Shown: positions 1 through 7,510 of the stretch, piece by piece
How the letters are laid out: each line of letters begins with the position of its first letter
Numbering within the stretch: the stretch's first letter is position 1
Assembly: GCA_019455285.1 (NCBI GenBank)
Contig: JACFMS010000008.1
Span: forward strand, 64,139-128,138
Length of the DNA stretch: 64,000 nucleotides
Direction of reading: 5' to 3'
Origin: Sphingomonadales bacterium
GTDB taxonomy: Bacteria; Pseudomonadota; Alphaproteobacteria; Sphingomonadales; Govanellaceae
Made by a program: the position numbers and the translations under genes
Notes under the pieces: generated by a model
What the model was told of the DNA's origin: nothing
What the model saw: the letters and a program-made list of their open reading frames with translations, nothing else
Database searches by the model: none

Positions 1-1
1 G

Positions 2-292
2 CTTCGCGCGCTATCCGCGCTGGGTCCGCACAATGAAGACGTTTTAAAAGGCACCGTGCGGGAATCCGATAGACGCAGCCAGCAGCAAATCCGCGATCTG
101 CTGCTCGTGCTCAAGGGACGGGGAGATATTGATCCTGGCCTTAATCTGGATGACGCCACAATCATCATCTTTTGCGTTTTCAACCAGCATTATGAAATCT
201 TCATCACTCACGAAGACCTTTCCGCCGATAAGTTTTTCAACGATATGGCGCGCCGGATCGGGATGCTTTTTGCTGATTGGAAAAAAAGATAG
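2..292 (+). CDS. TetR-family regulator, C-terminal part (5' end outside window)
   Basis: The reading frame is open from the first bases of the window and ends at a TAG at 290-292, so only about 96 C-terminal residues are visible. The sequence is mostly helical and ends in an amphipathic segment (DKFFNDMARRIGMLFADWKK) of the kind that closes TetR ligand-binding domains. The DNA-binding helix-turn-helix would lie upstream and cannot be checked. The gene points at the TonB receptor at 484, and an AT-rich palindrome overlaps its stop codon, so it may control itself or the receptor. The family call rests only on the style of the C-terminus; another helical protein is possible. Confidence 0.6.
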   Translation, partial: LRALSALGPHNEDVLKGTVRESDRRSQQQIRDLLLVLKGRGDIDPGLNLDDATIIIFCVFNQHYEIFITHEDLSADKFFNDMARRIGMLFADWKKR

Positions 293-310
293 TAATAAAA
301 AAATTACTAT
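289..310. promoter_or_regulatory. 22-bp palindrome, candidate TetR operator
   Basis: ATAGTAAT (289-296) and ATTACTAT (303-310) are perfect 8-bp inverted arms around six A residues. The right arm touches the -35 element of the promoter called at 310-337. A second, looser pair of the same half-sites (ATAGT at 333-337, ACTAT at 350-354) lies just downstream. Position and symmetry fit an operator; assignment to the adjacent TetR protein is inferred. Confidence 0.5.
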
Positions 311-337
311 TGATTTATCCTTCATAAAAAGTATAGT
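310..337 (+). promoter_or_regulatory. Candidate sigma-70 promoter for the TonB receptor
   Basis: TTGATT (310-315) and TATAGT (332-337) are separated by 16 bp in an AT-rich stretch. Transcription would give a 5' untranslated region of about 140 nt before the receptor ATG at 484. The match is good but not experimentally supported. Confidence 0.45.
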
Positions 338-483
338 CATAGAAGAATAACTATTAAAATCTGTTGCGGCTCGAGTATGGCCGCAGAATTCCGGGGCTGT
401 CGGCTTCCCGCAGGGGGTTGCTGTGATCGAAGCGCATGGAAAACCGGACACTTCGTTAGAAATAATCAAGGGAGACGCCAATC

Positions 484-2682
484 ATGACCAAACGAGACAA
501 TCGGACTTTACGTCAGGCTGCAACTGGTATTGCCACTTCTTTTGCCGCTTTATGCTTTGGCCTAGCCGGACAATCCTGGGCGGTGGAGGCCGACACGCTG
601 GCGCTGGAAGAAATTCTGGTTTCCGCTCAACGCCGGGAAGAAAGCCTGCAAAAGGTTCCAATCGCCATCACCTCATTCAGCGCGGAACAGTTCAATCGTT
701 CCGGCCTGCAGACCACGCTTGATCTGCAATATCGCACGCCGGGCTTAGTATTCACCACCAACGCCGCCTTGGGTCAGCCGTACATTCGCGGCATCGGCAC
801 GGATATCATCAATGTCGGTACCGATCCCAGCGTCGCCGTGCACATAGATGGCCTCTATCAGACTCGGGCAGCCGCGTCGATGCGGGATTTATTCGATATC
901 GAGCGCGTCGAAGTGGTCAAGGGGCCGCAAGGGACGCTTTATGGCCGCAACGCCACCGGCGGCGCCATCAATATTCTCACCAAGGAACCTTCCAATGAGA
1001 TCGAGGCTGCCGCCGATCTCCTCTATGGCAATTATGACAAAAAACGCGCGCGCGGCATGATCAATGTGCCGCTGGTGGAGAATAAAGTCTCCTTCCGGGC
1101 ATCCGCCTTCATTTCAAAACGAGATGGTTTCTCCTATGACGCGCTGCGCGATGTGGACCTCGACGATGAGGATGTCTGGGGCGTTCGCGGCAAGCTGCGT
1201 ATCGATCTGTCGGAAAACTTAAAGCTGACGCTTAGCGCGGATCACTCCAAAGAGCGCAGTACCCGCAATTTGGCGCCTAAGGTAAATCCTTACCTTCCGT
1301 CGCCGGCGCGGGATATTTTCGGAGCCATCATCGGGCTTGATCCGCGCGTCGTGAATAACAACAATGACATGTTCACGAACATTGACCATACGAGCTTCAG
1401 CGCCCATCTTGAGTGGGATCTTGGAGAAGTCGTTTTCAAATCGATTTCAGGCTACACCAAATCGAAGAACGATGTGCAATTGGATATCGATGCGACGGAA
1501 ATCGATTTTTCCTGGGATACCGAAAATGAAGATGACAAATCCTTCAGCCAGGAATTTCAGTTGGCCTCGGCAAACAATGATAAATTCGAATGGGTTGTTG
1601 GCGCCTTCTATTTACATGAAAAAGCAGGACAGCACTTTCAAATTTTCATCACGCCGCTGGCGGCAGATATGGACTATCCGGTAGAAAACCGGGTGGATGC
1701 CTACGCCTTGTTCGGGCAAGGGTCTTACAATGTATCTGATAAGCTGCGGCTGACCGCCGGTTTGCGCTACAGCTACGAAAAGAAGAAAGGGGATTTTCTT
1801 AACATTGTAACGGATCCCTTCGGACTGTTGACCGGCGTTCCGGGCGGCGGAGTCTTTGTCTCCCAGTCCTCGCCTAATGAAAGCTGGAAGGCGTGGACGC
1901 CTAAGTTCGGCATCGACTACTTCATCAATGACGACGTGATGCTCTACGTCTCCGCCACCCGTGGCTTCAAGAGCGGGGGCTTCAACCTTCTGGGCAGCGG
2001 CGAGCAGTTCGACCCCGAGTATATCTGGAGTTACGAGGCCGGGTTCAAGTCCATGTTGCTTGACCAACGGCTAAGATTGAATGTCGCCGCCTTCTATTAT
2101 GATTATACCGACTTGCAGGTGAACCGCTTTAATCCGGCGACCGGCGGCGCCACAACTTCTGTCACCAATGCGGCATCCGCCGAAGTCAAGGGGCTTGAGG
2201 CTGAGGTATTGGCGCTGCTGGCGAAAGGCCTGGAGCTTGATATGGGCCTTGCCGTATTGGATGCCAAATACAAGGACTTCCTCTCCGCCAATCCTGATGC
2301 GCCAGACCCGTTCGTCGATCAGGATTTGTCCGGCAATACGCTGCCACGCTCGCCCAAGTTTTCTTTGAGCGCCGGATTACAGTATACCCATGACATTGGC
2401 AACTACGGCAGCGTCACCTTGCGCGGTGAGGCAAAGTACCAGTCCCACATCTGGTTCGATCAGTTCAACTCGTCGGATGTGGAGGAGGACAACTATACGC
2501 TGCTCAATGCCTTTGCTACCTTTGAAAGCGCCGATGATCGCTGGCGGGTGCAGGTCTATGGCCGCAATCTGACGGATAAGCTCTACCGTCAGAGTGTCAT
2601 TCGCGCCACTTCGCTGATCGGCACTTTGGATTTCTGGGGCGCGCCGCGCACTTACGGTATCGAGGTCGGCTTTAGGTACTAA
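484..2682 (+). CDS. TonB-dependent outer-membrane receptor
   Basis: This 732-residue protein has a signal peptide ending near SWA (residue about 34), a TonB-box-like segment (EEILVSAQRREE), a plug domain with the typical VEVVKGPQGTLYGRNATGG signature, and a long alternating barrel ending in an aromatic residue (GFRY). It should import a ligand across the outer membrane using TonB energy. The start is preceded by AGGGAG. The architecture is that of the large alphaproteobacterial/sphingomonad receptor group often linked to organic substrates rather than only siderophores. The next genes are an amidase and a PLP enzyme, which suggests an amide-type ligand, but the substrate cannot be read from sequence. 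Confidence 0.9.
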   Translation: MTKRDNRTLRQAATGIATSFAALCFGLAGQSWAVEADTLALEEILVSAQRREESLQKVPIAITSFSAEQFNRSGLQTTLDLQYRTPGLVFTTNAALGQPYIRGIGTDIINVGTDPSVAVHIDGLYQTRAAASMRDLFDIERVEVVKGPQGTLYGRNATGGAINILTKEPSNEIEAAADLLYGNYDKKRARGMINVPLVENKVSFRASAFISKRDGFSYDALRDVDLDDEDVWGVRGKLRIDLSENLKLTLSADHSKERSTRNLAPKVNPYLPSPARDIFGAIIGLDPRVVNNNNDMFTNIDHTSFSAHLEWDLGEVVFKSISGYTKSKNDVQLDIDATEIDFSWDTENEDDKSFSQEFQLASANNDKFEWVVGAFYLHEKAGQHFQIFITPLAADMDYPVENRVDAYALFGQGSYNVSDKLRLTAGLRYSYEKKKGDFLNIVTDPFGLLTGVPGGGVFVSQSSPNESWKAWTPKFGIDYFINDDVMLYVSATRGFKSGGFNLLGSGEQFDPEYIWSYEAGFKSMLLDQRLRLNVAAFYYDYTDLQVNRFNPATGGATTSVTNAASAEVKGLEAEVLALLAKGLELDMGLAVLDAKYKDFLSANPDAPDPFVDQDLSGNTLPRSPKFSLSAGLQYTHDIGNYGSVTLRGEAKYQSHIWFDQFNSSDVEEDNYTLLNAFATFESADDRWRVQVYGRNLTDKLYRQSVIRATSLIGTLDFWGAPRTYGIEVGFRY

Positions 2683-2692
2683 AGACCTTGTT

Positions 2693-2778
2693 ATTGCGAG
2701 GAGGCGCAAAGCACCGACGCGGCAACCCATAAAATAGTTTTAATATCTGGATTGCTTCGTCGCTTCGCTCCTCGCAAT
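2693..2778. repeat. Dispersed palindromic repeat (ATTGCGAGGAG type)
   Basis: ATTGCGAGGAG (2693-2703) and CTCCTCGCAAT (2768-2778) are perfect 11-bp arms. The internal part (GATTGCTTCGTCGCTTCGCT) matches a short interspersed element common in many alphaproteobacterial genomes. It fills most of the gap between the receptor and the amidase. Confidence 0.75.
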
Positions 2779-2825
2779 GACGACCAATGGCTTATCACCT
2801 ATTGTTGCGACTCAAGGACATCGAT

Positions 2826-4277
2826 ATGAAAATCTCGGAATACGCCAAATACGACGGCATCGGCTTGGCCGAACTGGTCAAGGCGCGGCAGGTTAGTCCG
2901 CGCGAGCTTGCAGAGACGGCCCTTGCGGCAATTGACAAACTCAATGGTAAAATCAATGCGGTGATCGCCAAGGTTCCGGAAGAAACCGAACGTTCGCTGA
3001 AAGAGGTGCCTGCCAAAGGTACTTTCGAAGGCGTGCCGTTTCTGATCAAGGATGTGGGATCGCATTACGCCAACGTGCCCATGGAATTCGGCAGCCGGTT
3101 GTTTGAAGGGATGGTTTTTCCTTATGACAACGAACTGGCGGCAAGATTCAAGAGGTCAGGGGTGGTGGCGGTGGGCCGCTCCAACATTCCGGAATTCGGC
3201 GCCAATTTATCTACCGAGCCGGTGAGGCATGGCCCCACTGGCAATCCCTGGAACACGGGGCATATCGCCGGCGGCTCCAGCGGCGGCGCGGCGGCGGCGG
3301 TGGCGGCGGGCATGGTTCCCGTTGCCCATGCCAATGACGGCGGCGGCTCCATTCGCGCGCCTGCCTCCTGCTGCGGGGTGTTCGGCCTGAAGCCCAGCCG
3401 TTTCCGTCAACCCTGGGGACCGGATCAGGACGAAGGCATTTTCGGTCTTGGCAGCGAGCTCATAGTCAGCCGCAGCGTGCGCGACAGCGCCGCCATGCTG
3501 GACGCCACTGCCGGGGCTGATGTTGGCGCACGTTACCTGTTGCCGGAACCGCCGATTTCTTTTCTAGAGGCTTCGAAGCGCGATCCTAAGCGTCTGCGCA
3601 TCGCATTTTCGGTCACGCCGCCGGCTGGTGCGCCGGCGATACACCCGGAATGCAAGGAAGCGGTGCTCAATGCCGCCAAACTTTGCGAGAAATTGGGGCA
3701 CGAGGTGTTCGAGGCGTCGCCGGATGTCACCCATGATGAATCTTGCGCCATTTTCCGCGACATCGCTTCACCCATGATGGCCGGAGCGGTGCAGAAAGTA
3801 TGCGCGGCAACCGGGCGGAAAGTGAGCCCTGATAACTTCGAGGCCACCACGCGCGCGTTGATGAAGCATGGCGAGAGTATGAGCGCCGTCAATCTGGCCG
3901 ACGCTTTCGGCGTCGCCAATGTGGTGAGCCGCAAACTGGGTCAGTTTTTCACCACCTGCGACGTGTGGCTGACCCCGGTTCTTTCCTCACCGCCGCCCAA
4001 GCTCGGCGTCCTCAACGCCAACGAGGAAGGTCTGGACGCGCACCAGTGGGTCCGCAAACTGATGGATTTGGCTGCGTTCTGCCCGATGTTCAATGGCTCC
4101 GGCCAGCCCGCCATGTCGGTGCCGTTGCACTGGACCAAGGATGGCTTGCCGGTTGGCATTCATTTCGTCGGTCGATTTGCCGATGAGGTCACTTTGTTCA
4201 AGCTTGCCGGGCAACTGGAGCGAGCGCAACCGTGGATCGACCGCGTGCCTCCTGTCAGCGCCCTCAGGTTGTCTTGA
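2826..4277 (+). CDS. Amidase-signature hydrolase (NylA-like)
   Basis: This 483-residue enzyme of the amidase-signature family should hydrolyse a carboxamide bond in the cytoplasm. The catalytic Ser-cisSer-Lys triad is visible: Lys75 in LIKDV, cis-Ser151 in GGSSGG and nucleophile Ser175 in GGGSIRAPA, with 24 residues between the two serines as usual. The opening (YAKYDGIGLAELV) resembles 6-aminohexanoate cyclic-dimer hydrolases and related amidases. An in-frame ATG at 2787 exists, but AAGGA sits about 8 nt before 2826 and the family opening begins there. It lies between a TonB receptor and a PLP enzyme. No signal peptide is visible. The true substrate is unknown. Confidence 0.88.
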   Translation: MKISEYAKYDGIGLAELVKARQVSPRELAETALAAIDKLNGKINAVIAKVPEETERSLKEVPAKGTFEGVPFLIKDVGSHYANVPMEFGSRLFEGMVFPYDNELAARFKRSGVVAVGRSNIPEFGANLSTEPVRHGPTGNPWNTGHIAGGSSGGAAAAVAAGMVPVAHANDGGGSIRAPASCCGVFGLKPSRFRQPWGPDQDEGIFGLGSELIVSRSVRDSAAMLDATAGADVGARYLLPEPPISFLEASKRDPKRLRIAFSVTPPAGAPAIHPECKEAVLNAAKLCEKLGHEVFEASPDVTHDESCAIFRDIASPMMAGAVQKVCAATGRKVSPDNFEATTRALMKHGESMSAVNLADAFGVANVVSRKLGQFFTTCDVWLTPVLSSPPPKLGVLNANEEGLDAHQWVRKLMDLAAFCPMFNGSGQPAMSVPLHWTKDGLPVGIHFVGRFADEVTLFKLAGQLERAQPWIDRVPPVSALRLS

Positions 4278-4324
4278 TGATCAAACATACACATTATTTC
4301 TCATTTTGTAAGGACTGAAGCGTT

Positions 4325-5575
4325 ATGGCTACTTTGGAAGGAAAAGTTGTAAAACCGTTGCCCAAGACCGGCATCAGCGTCGAGGCGATCAAGGGACACT
4401 TGGATAAAATAGAAATGCGGGATCCTTATGCGCATTTCGCTAGGGCCTTTCGCGGACCTAAGGATGTGCAAGAGGTAGCCAAACTGGCGTTCGAGCGCTT
4501 CATCTCCGATAATGGCTTTTTCTCGATGTATTTGCCCTATATGCAAAGCATCGAACAAGAAGTGATCGCCATGGGGGTGAGCCTTCTGCATCCGGAAAAG
4601 AACTCCACTGGCAACTTCACCAGCGGCGGCACGGAGAGCAATTTTTCCGGCCTGCATGCGGCAAAAGAATGGGCCAAGGTTCATAAGCCCAAGGCCAAGA
4701 AGCCGAACATCGTGGCGCCTTTCACCATTCATCCCTCGTTCCAGAAGAGCGCGCAGTATCTGGATATCGAACTGATCACCACCGATCTTGATGAGAATGG
4801 TCGCGGCGTCGCCAAGAACATCGCGGCGGCGATCAACGACGATACCATCATGATCGCGGCGTCGGCCCCCACATGGCACTTCGGCAGGATCGATCCCATT
4901 CCGGAGATTGCCGCTGTGGCCAAGGATGCCGGATTATGGATGCATGTCGACGCCTGCGTCGGCGGCTATGTGTCGCCGTTCTTGGAAAAACTTGGCGAAA
5001 AACTGACGCCGTGGGATTTTTGCGTCCCCGGCGTGATGTCCATTTCCGCCGATCTGCACAAGTATGGCTATTGCCTGAAGCCGGCTTCCACCATCTATTG
5101 GCGGGATGCGGAGCTGCAAAAATATCATTATGTCGCCATCGAGGATCATTTTCTTGGCACCTATAAGCTGGCGGGCTTTTCCGGATCGCGCTCCGCCGGG
5201 CCGATTTTCGCCGCCTGGGCGGTGATGAGCTACTTGGGCGAGGAGGGTTATTTGCGCCTCACGCGCCGGCTGTTGGAATTGAAGAAAAAAATCACGGCGG
5301 GCGTGAACGCCATCGAGGGCCTGCGCATGTGGGACGTGGATGTCATGCCGTTGCATTTCCAATCGCACAAGGCGCCGACCGCCGCCGTCTATCAGTGCCT
5401 CTTGGACAAAGGCTGGATCATGCTGGGGCTGGTAAACCCTGAGGCTATTACCATTCCCATTGATCCCGGCTTTTCCGATGAAGCCGCCGACCTGTTTTTG
5501 AAAGATTTGCGGGATGCGACGGAAAAAATCCTCGCCGGCGGCGAAGCGAAGAAGGGTGATATTCGCTACAGCTGA
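4325..5575 (+). CDS. Group II PLP-dependent decarboxylase / sphingosine-1-phosphate-lyase-like enzyme
   Basis: This 416-residue protein has the fold-type I layout of group II PLP enzymes. The PLP lysine is Lys246 in SADLHKYGY, with the upstream HVDACVGG motif (His207, Asp209) and an early STGNFTSGGTESN segment. Family members decarboxylate amino acids or cleave carbon-carbon bonds next to an amine. It starts about 47 nt after the amidase stop and probably shares its transcript, so it may process the amine or amino acid released by the amidase. Aspartate/glutamate decarboxylase is an alternative annotation; the sequence cannot separate the two. Confidence 0.8.
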   Translation: MATLEGKVVKPLPKTGISVEAIKGHLDKIEMRDPYAHFARAFRGPKDVQEVAKLAFERFISDNGFFSMYLPYMQSIEQEVIAMGVSLLHPEKNSTGNFTSGGTESNFSGLHAAKEWAKVHKPKAKKPNIVAPFTIHPSFQKSAQYLDIELITTDLDENGRGVAKNIAAAINDDTIMIAASAPTWHFGRIDPIPEIAAVAKDAGLWMHVDACVGGYVSPFLEKLGEKLTPWDFCVPGVMSISADLHKYGYCLKPASTIYWRDAELQKYHYVAIEDHFLGTYKLAGFSGSRSAGPIFAAWAVMSYLGEEGYLRLTRRLLELKKKITAGVNAIEGLRMWDVDVMPLHFQSHKAPTAAVYQCLLDKGWIMLGLVNPEAITIPIDPGFSDEAADLFLKDLRDATEKILAGGEAKKGDIRYS

Positions 5576-5605
5576 GCTTTAAGCTCATTATGTCAATGAC
5601 AGTTC

Positions 5606-5917
5606 TCACGACCTCTCGGATAGAGCGTCATTCACATCGCGAGCGCTGTGCAAGGCGCGGACAATTTCTATGCCGCCCGCTATGGGTCTGTAAAACAGAA
5701 TATAGGTTTTGATGGGGAAGCTGCGTAAATCCGGCGCCAGATTAGGAAGAAGATCAGGTCTTGCGCGGCCAAGATGCGGTTGTTCGGCGAGTATGAGTAC
5801 TTTTTCCATCAAGGCGTCGAGCCATCGATCCGCCGCTGCGGGATTATCGGCGGCAATATACAGCCATATGGCTTCAAGATCACGCTCAGCCAGCGCTGTC
5901 TTAAAGACCCGGGCCAT
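5606..5917 (-). CDS. ParE/RelE-superfamily toxin
   Basis: A 103-residue basic protein of the ParE/RelE superfamily, the toxin half of a type II toxin-antitoxin pair. The N-terminal VFKTALAERDLEAIWLYIA and the later RSFPIKTYILFYRPI segment are typical of ParE-like proteins. ParE relatives usually inhibit DNA gyrase while RelE relatives cleave mRNA on the ribosome; the target here is not known. It begins 3 nt after the antitoxin stop, so the two are translated from one message. It lies downstream of the antitoxin, the normal ParDE order. Confidence 0.85.
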   Translation of the reverse strand: MARVFKTALAERDLEAIWLYIAADNPAAADRWLDALMEKVLILAEQPHLGRARPDLLPNLAPDLRSFPIKTYILFYRPIAGGIEIVRALHSARDVNDALSERS

Positions 5918-5920
5918 AAC

Positions 5921-6196
5921 TTAACGGGGTGAGTGCTTTAATTTTGTACGACCACGCCGTTTGATCGCTTTTATATCGAGTTCGCCAGCCGATCCGCTCG
6001 CTATTCCCTCGCGGAGGTCGTCCTGCAAAGCCGATAGTCTTAGGGCTTGCATCTGAGCCAACTGCAGCCGGTCATGCGCTTCCATCAGGCGAAGGGCATC
6101 CCGGATGACTTCGCTCGCGTTGTTGTAAAGCCCCCCCGCCACCTTTTTGCGCACCATTTCTTCCAATACAGGGGTTAGGTTTACGTTAAGCGTCAT
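5921..6196 (-). CDS. ParD/CopG-family antitoxin
   Basis: This 91-residue protein starts MTLNVNLTPVLEEMV and continues GLYNNASEVIRDALRLMEAHD, the ribbon-helix-helix pattern of ParD antitoxins; the C-terminal half would wrap the toxin. The start at 6196 is preceded by AGGAG and matches the family length. An in-frame ATG at 6322 with its own AAGGAG would add 42 residues unlike any antitoxin. That longer form is possible only from a transcript starting further upstream. The palindrome at 6245-6269 is the likely autoregulatory operator. Confidence 0.85.
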   Translation of the reverse strand: MTLNVNLTPVLEEMVRKKVAGGLYNNASEVIRDALRLMEAHDRLQLAQMQALRLSALQDDLREGIASGSAGELDIKAIKRRGRTKLKHSPR

Positions 6197-6226
6197 GGTT
6201 GAAGCTCCTGGGGTGGTCGCGCAGGA

Positions 6227-6269
6227 AGAATAAGGCAGGGGTAGATTATTGTCAATCTTTGACAATAAT
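6227..6269 (-). promoter_or_regulatory. Promoter and palindromic operator of the toxin-antitoxin operon
   Basis: Perfect 11-bp arms ATTATTGTCAA (6245-6255) and TTGACAATAAT (6259-6269) flank a 3-bp centre. On the minus strand the proximal arm contains TTGACA (6250-6255), which with TATTCT (6227-6232) at 17 bp makes a near-consensus promoter. A repressor bound to the palindrome would cover the -35 box, the usual way a ParD-type antitoxin controls its operon. Confidence 0.75.
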
Positions 6270-6362
6270 TGAAGGAATAACATCGCGCCACTGCCATCCG
6301 CCGGGGCAGCCGGGCGTCCCATGATCGTCTCCTTGTCCTGAATCGGAGAAGGAGTCTAACAA

Positions 6363-6377
6363 GAACAAAACAAGAAC
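6363..6377 (-). promoter_or_regulatory. GTTC-N7-GTTC, candidate alphaproteobacterial LexA box
   Basis: Read on the minus strand, GTTC (6377-6374) and GTTC (6366-6363) are spaced by exactly 7 bp, the SOS box of alphaproteobacteria. It lies about 40 nt upstream of an ATG (6322) with an AAGGAG that is in frame with the antitoxin. About two such matches are expected by chance in 64 kb counting both strands, so the call is tentative. Confidence 0.3.
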
Positions 6378-6400
6378 ACAAGCGTTTCGCGAGCGGAAAC

Positions 6401-7228
6401 TTATTCGGCGGCCTTATGCTCGAAAACTACCTGGTGCGGGAAGGGGATTTCGATGCCCTCAGCGTCCAGGGTTTCCTTGATGGCCCGGAGAAGATCGAAG
6501 CGCACCGGCCAGTAATCCGCCGTCTTCACCCAGGCGCGCACGGTGAGATCGAGCGAGCTCGACCCCAGCCCCGATAGCGCCGCCAAGGGTTCCGGCTCCT
6601 TTAGAATGCGGGGATCCTTGGCGATGGTGGCGCGGATGGCGTCAAAGGCATGTTGCAGGCGGCTGCCGTAGCCGATGCCCACCACAAGGTCGATGCGGCG
6701 GGTATCGTTGACCGTAAGGTTGCGGATGACGTTGCCCCAGATCTGGCCGTTGGGAACGGTGATCTGAATATTATCAGGCGTGGACATCTCGGTAATGAAC
6801 AGACTGACGTCCTTGACCACGCCGCCGACCCCCGCCACCTCGACATAATCGCCGACGCGAAACGGCCGAAAAATCAGCAGCATCACGCCGGCCGCCACAT
6901 TACTCAACGTTCCCTGCAAGGCCAGGCCGATGGCGAGGCCGGCGGCGCCCAGCACGGTGATCAGGCTGGTGGTCTGGACGCCGAACTGGCTCAGGACGGC
7001 GATGACTGTAAAGGTGAGGATGGCGTACTTGACGAAGCTGGCGAAAAAGCCAACCAGCATCAAGTCGAGCTTGCCGGTGCGCGCCAACCGCTGATGCAGG
7101 AAGCGCTTGGCCCAGCGGGCGAACCACCAACCTAGAATCAGAATGATGATGGCCGCTACCACATCCAGGCCATAGGTGGCGAGAATGGTCAGAATCTGCT
7201 CGGCGATTTTTTCAACCTGTCCGCTCAT
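6401..7228 (-). CDS. mscS: Small-conductance mechanosensitive channel, MscS family
   Basis: This 275-residue inner-membrane protein has about three N-terminal membrane helices. The pore-lining TM3 carries the glycine/alanine-rich GAAGLAIGLALQGTLSNVAAG, followed by the MscS core FRPFRVGDYVEVAGVGG. Length and motifs fit the short YggB/MscS type, which opens on membrane tension and releases solutes during osmotic downshock. It stands alone between the toxin-antitoxin pair and the hydrolase at 7511. The upstream gap carries no clear promoter. Confidence 0.92.
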   Translation of the reverse strand: MSGQVEKIAEQILTILATYGLDVVAAIIILILGWWFARWAKRFLHQRLARTGKLDLMLVGFFASFVKYAILTFTVIAVLSQFGVQTTSLITVLGAAGLAIGLALQGTLSNVAAGVMLLIFRPFRVGDYVEVAGVGGVVKDVSLFITEMSTPDNIQITVPNGQIWGNVIRNLTVNDTRRIDLVVGIGYGSRLQHAFDAIRATIAKDPRILKEPEPLAALSGLGSSSLDLTVRAWVKTADYWPVRFDLLRAIKETLDAEGIEIPFPHQVVFEHKAAE

Positions 7229-7448
7229 GGCGATGATTTTATTGTGGACTTGCCTGTGCTTAACTTTCCACTAGTAGCAAATATGCGCGGCGGGTCAAGC
7301 GTTAGCGGCCCGAGAAAACCTTGACCAAGGCCAGCGGTGACGCGCGCCGCCCATATAGGCCCCGGCCAAATGGGGGGTGTTTTGCCCATGCACTCGGCGA
7401 TTATCAAGATGCCATCAACCTAGTCTGGGATGGGCAGGCGGTACTTTA

Positions 7449-7486
7449 GTTTCATACATGAAACAACCCCGCCAATAGGTGCGGGG
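7449..7486. promoter_or_regulatory. Palindrome plus hairpin upstream of the secreted hydrolase
   Basis: GTTTCAT (7449-7455) and ATGAAAC (7458-7464) form a 16-bp near-perfect palindrome. Directly after it CCCCGC (7467-7472) and GCGGGG (7481-7486) can form a hairpin with an 8-nt loop. Both lie 25-60 nt before the ATG at 7511. The first looks like an operator and the second could be an mRNA 5' stem; neither is assigned to a known regulator. Confidence 0.4.
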
Positions 7487-7510
7487 CAGCCATACTCGAA
7501 AGGTCAGATC

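Noticed and set aside
6193..6381. Separate 62-codon minus-strand frame upstream of the antitoxin
   Set aside because: Arginine/proline-rich, no ribosome site, and overlaps the promoter and operator.
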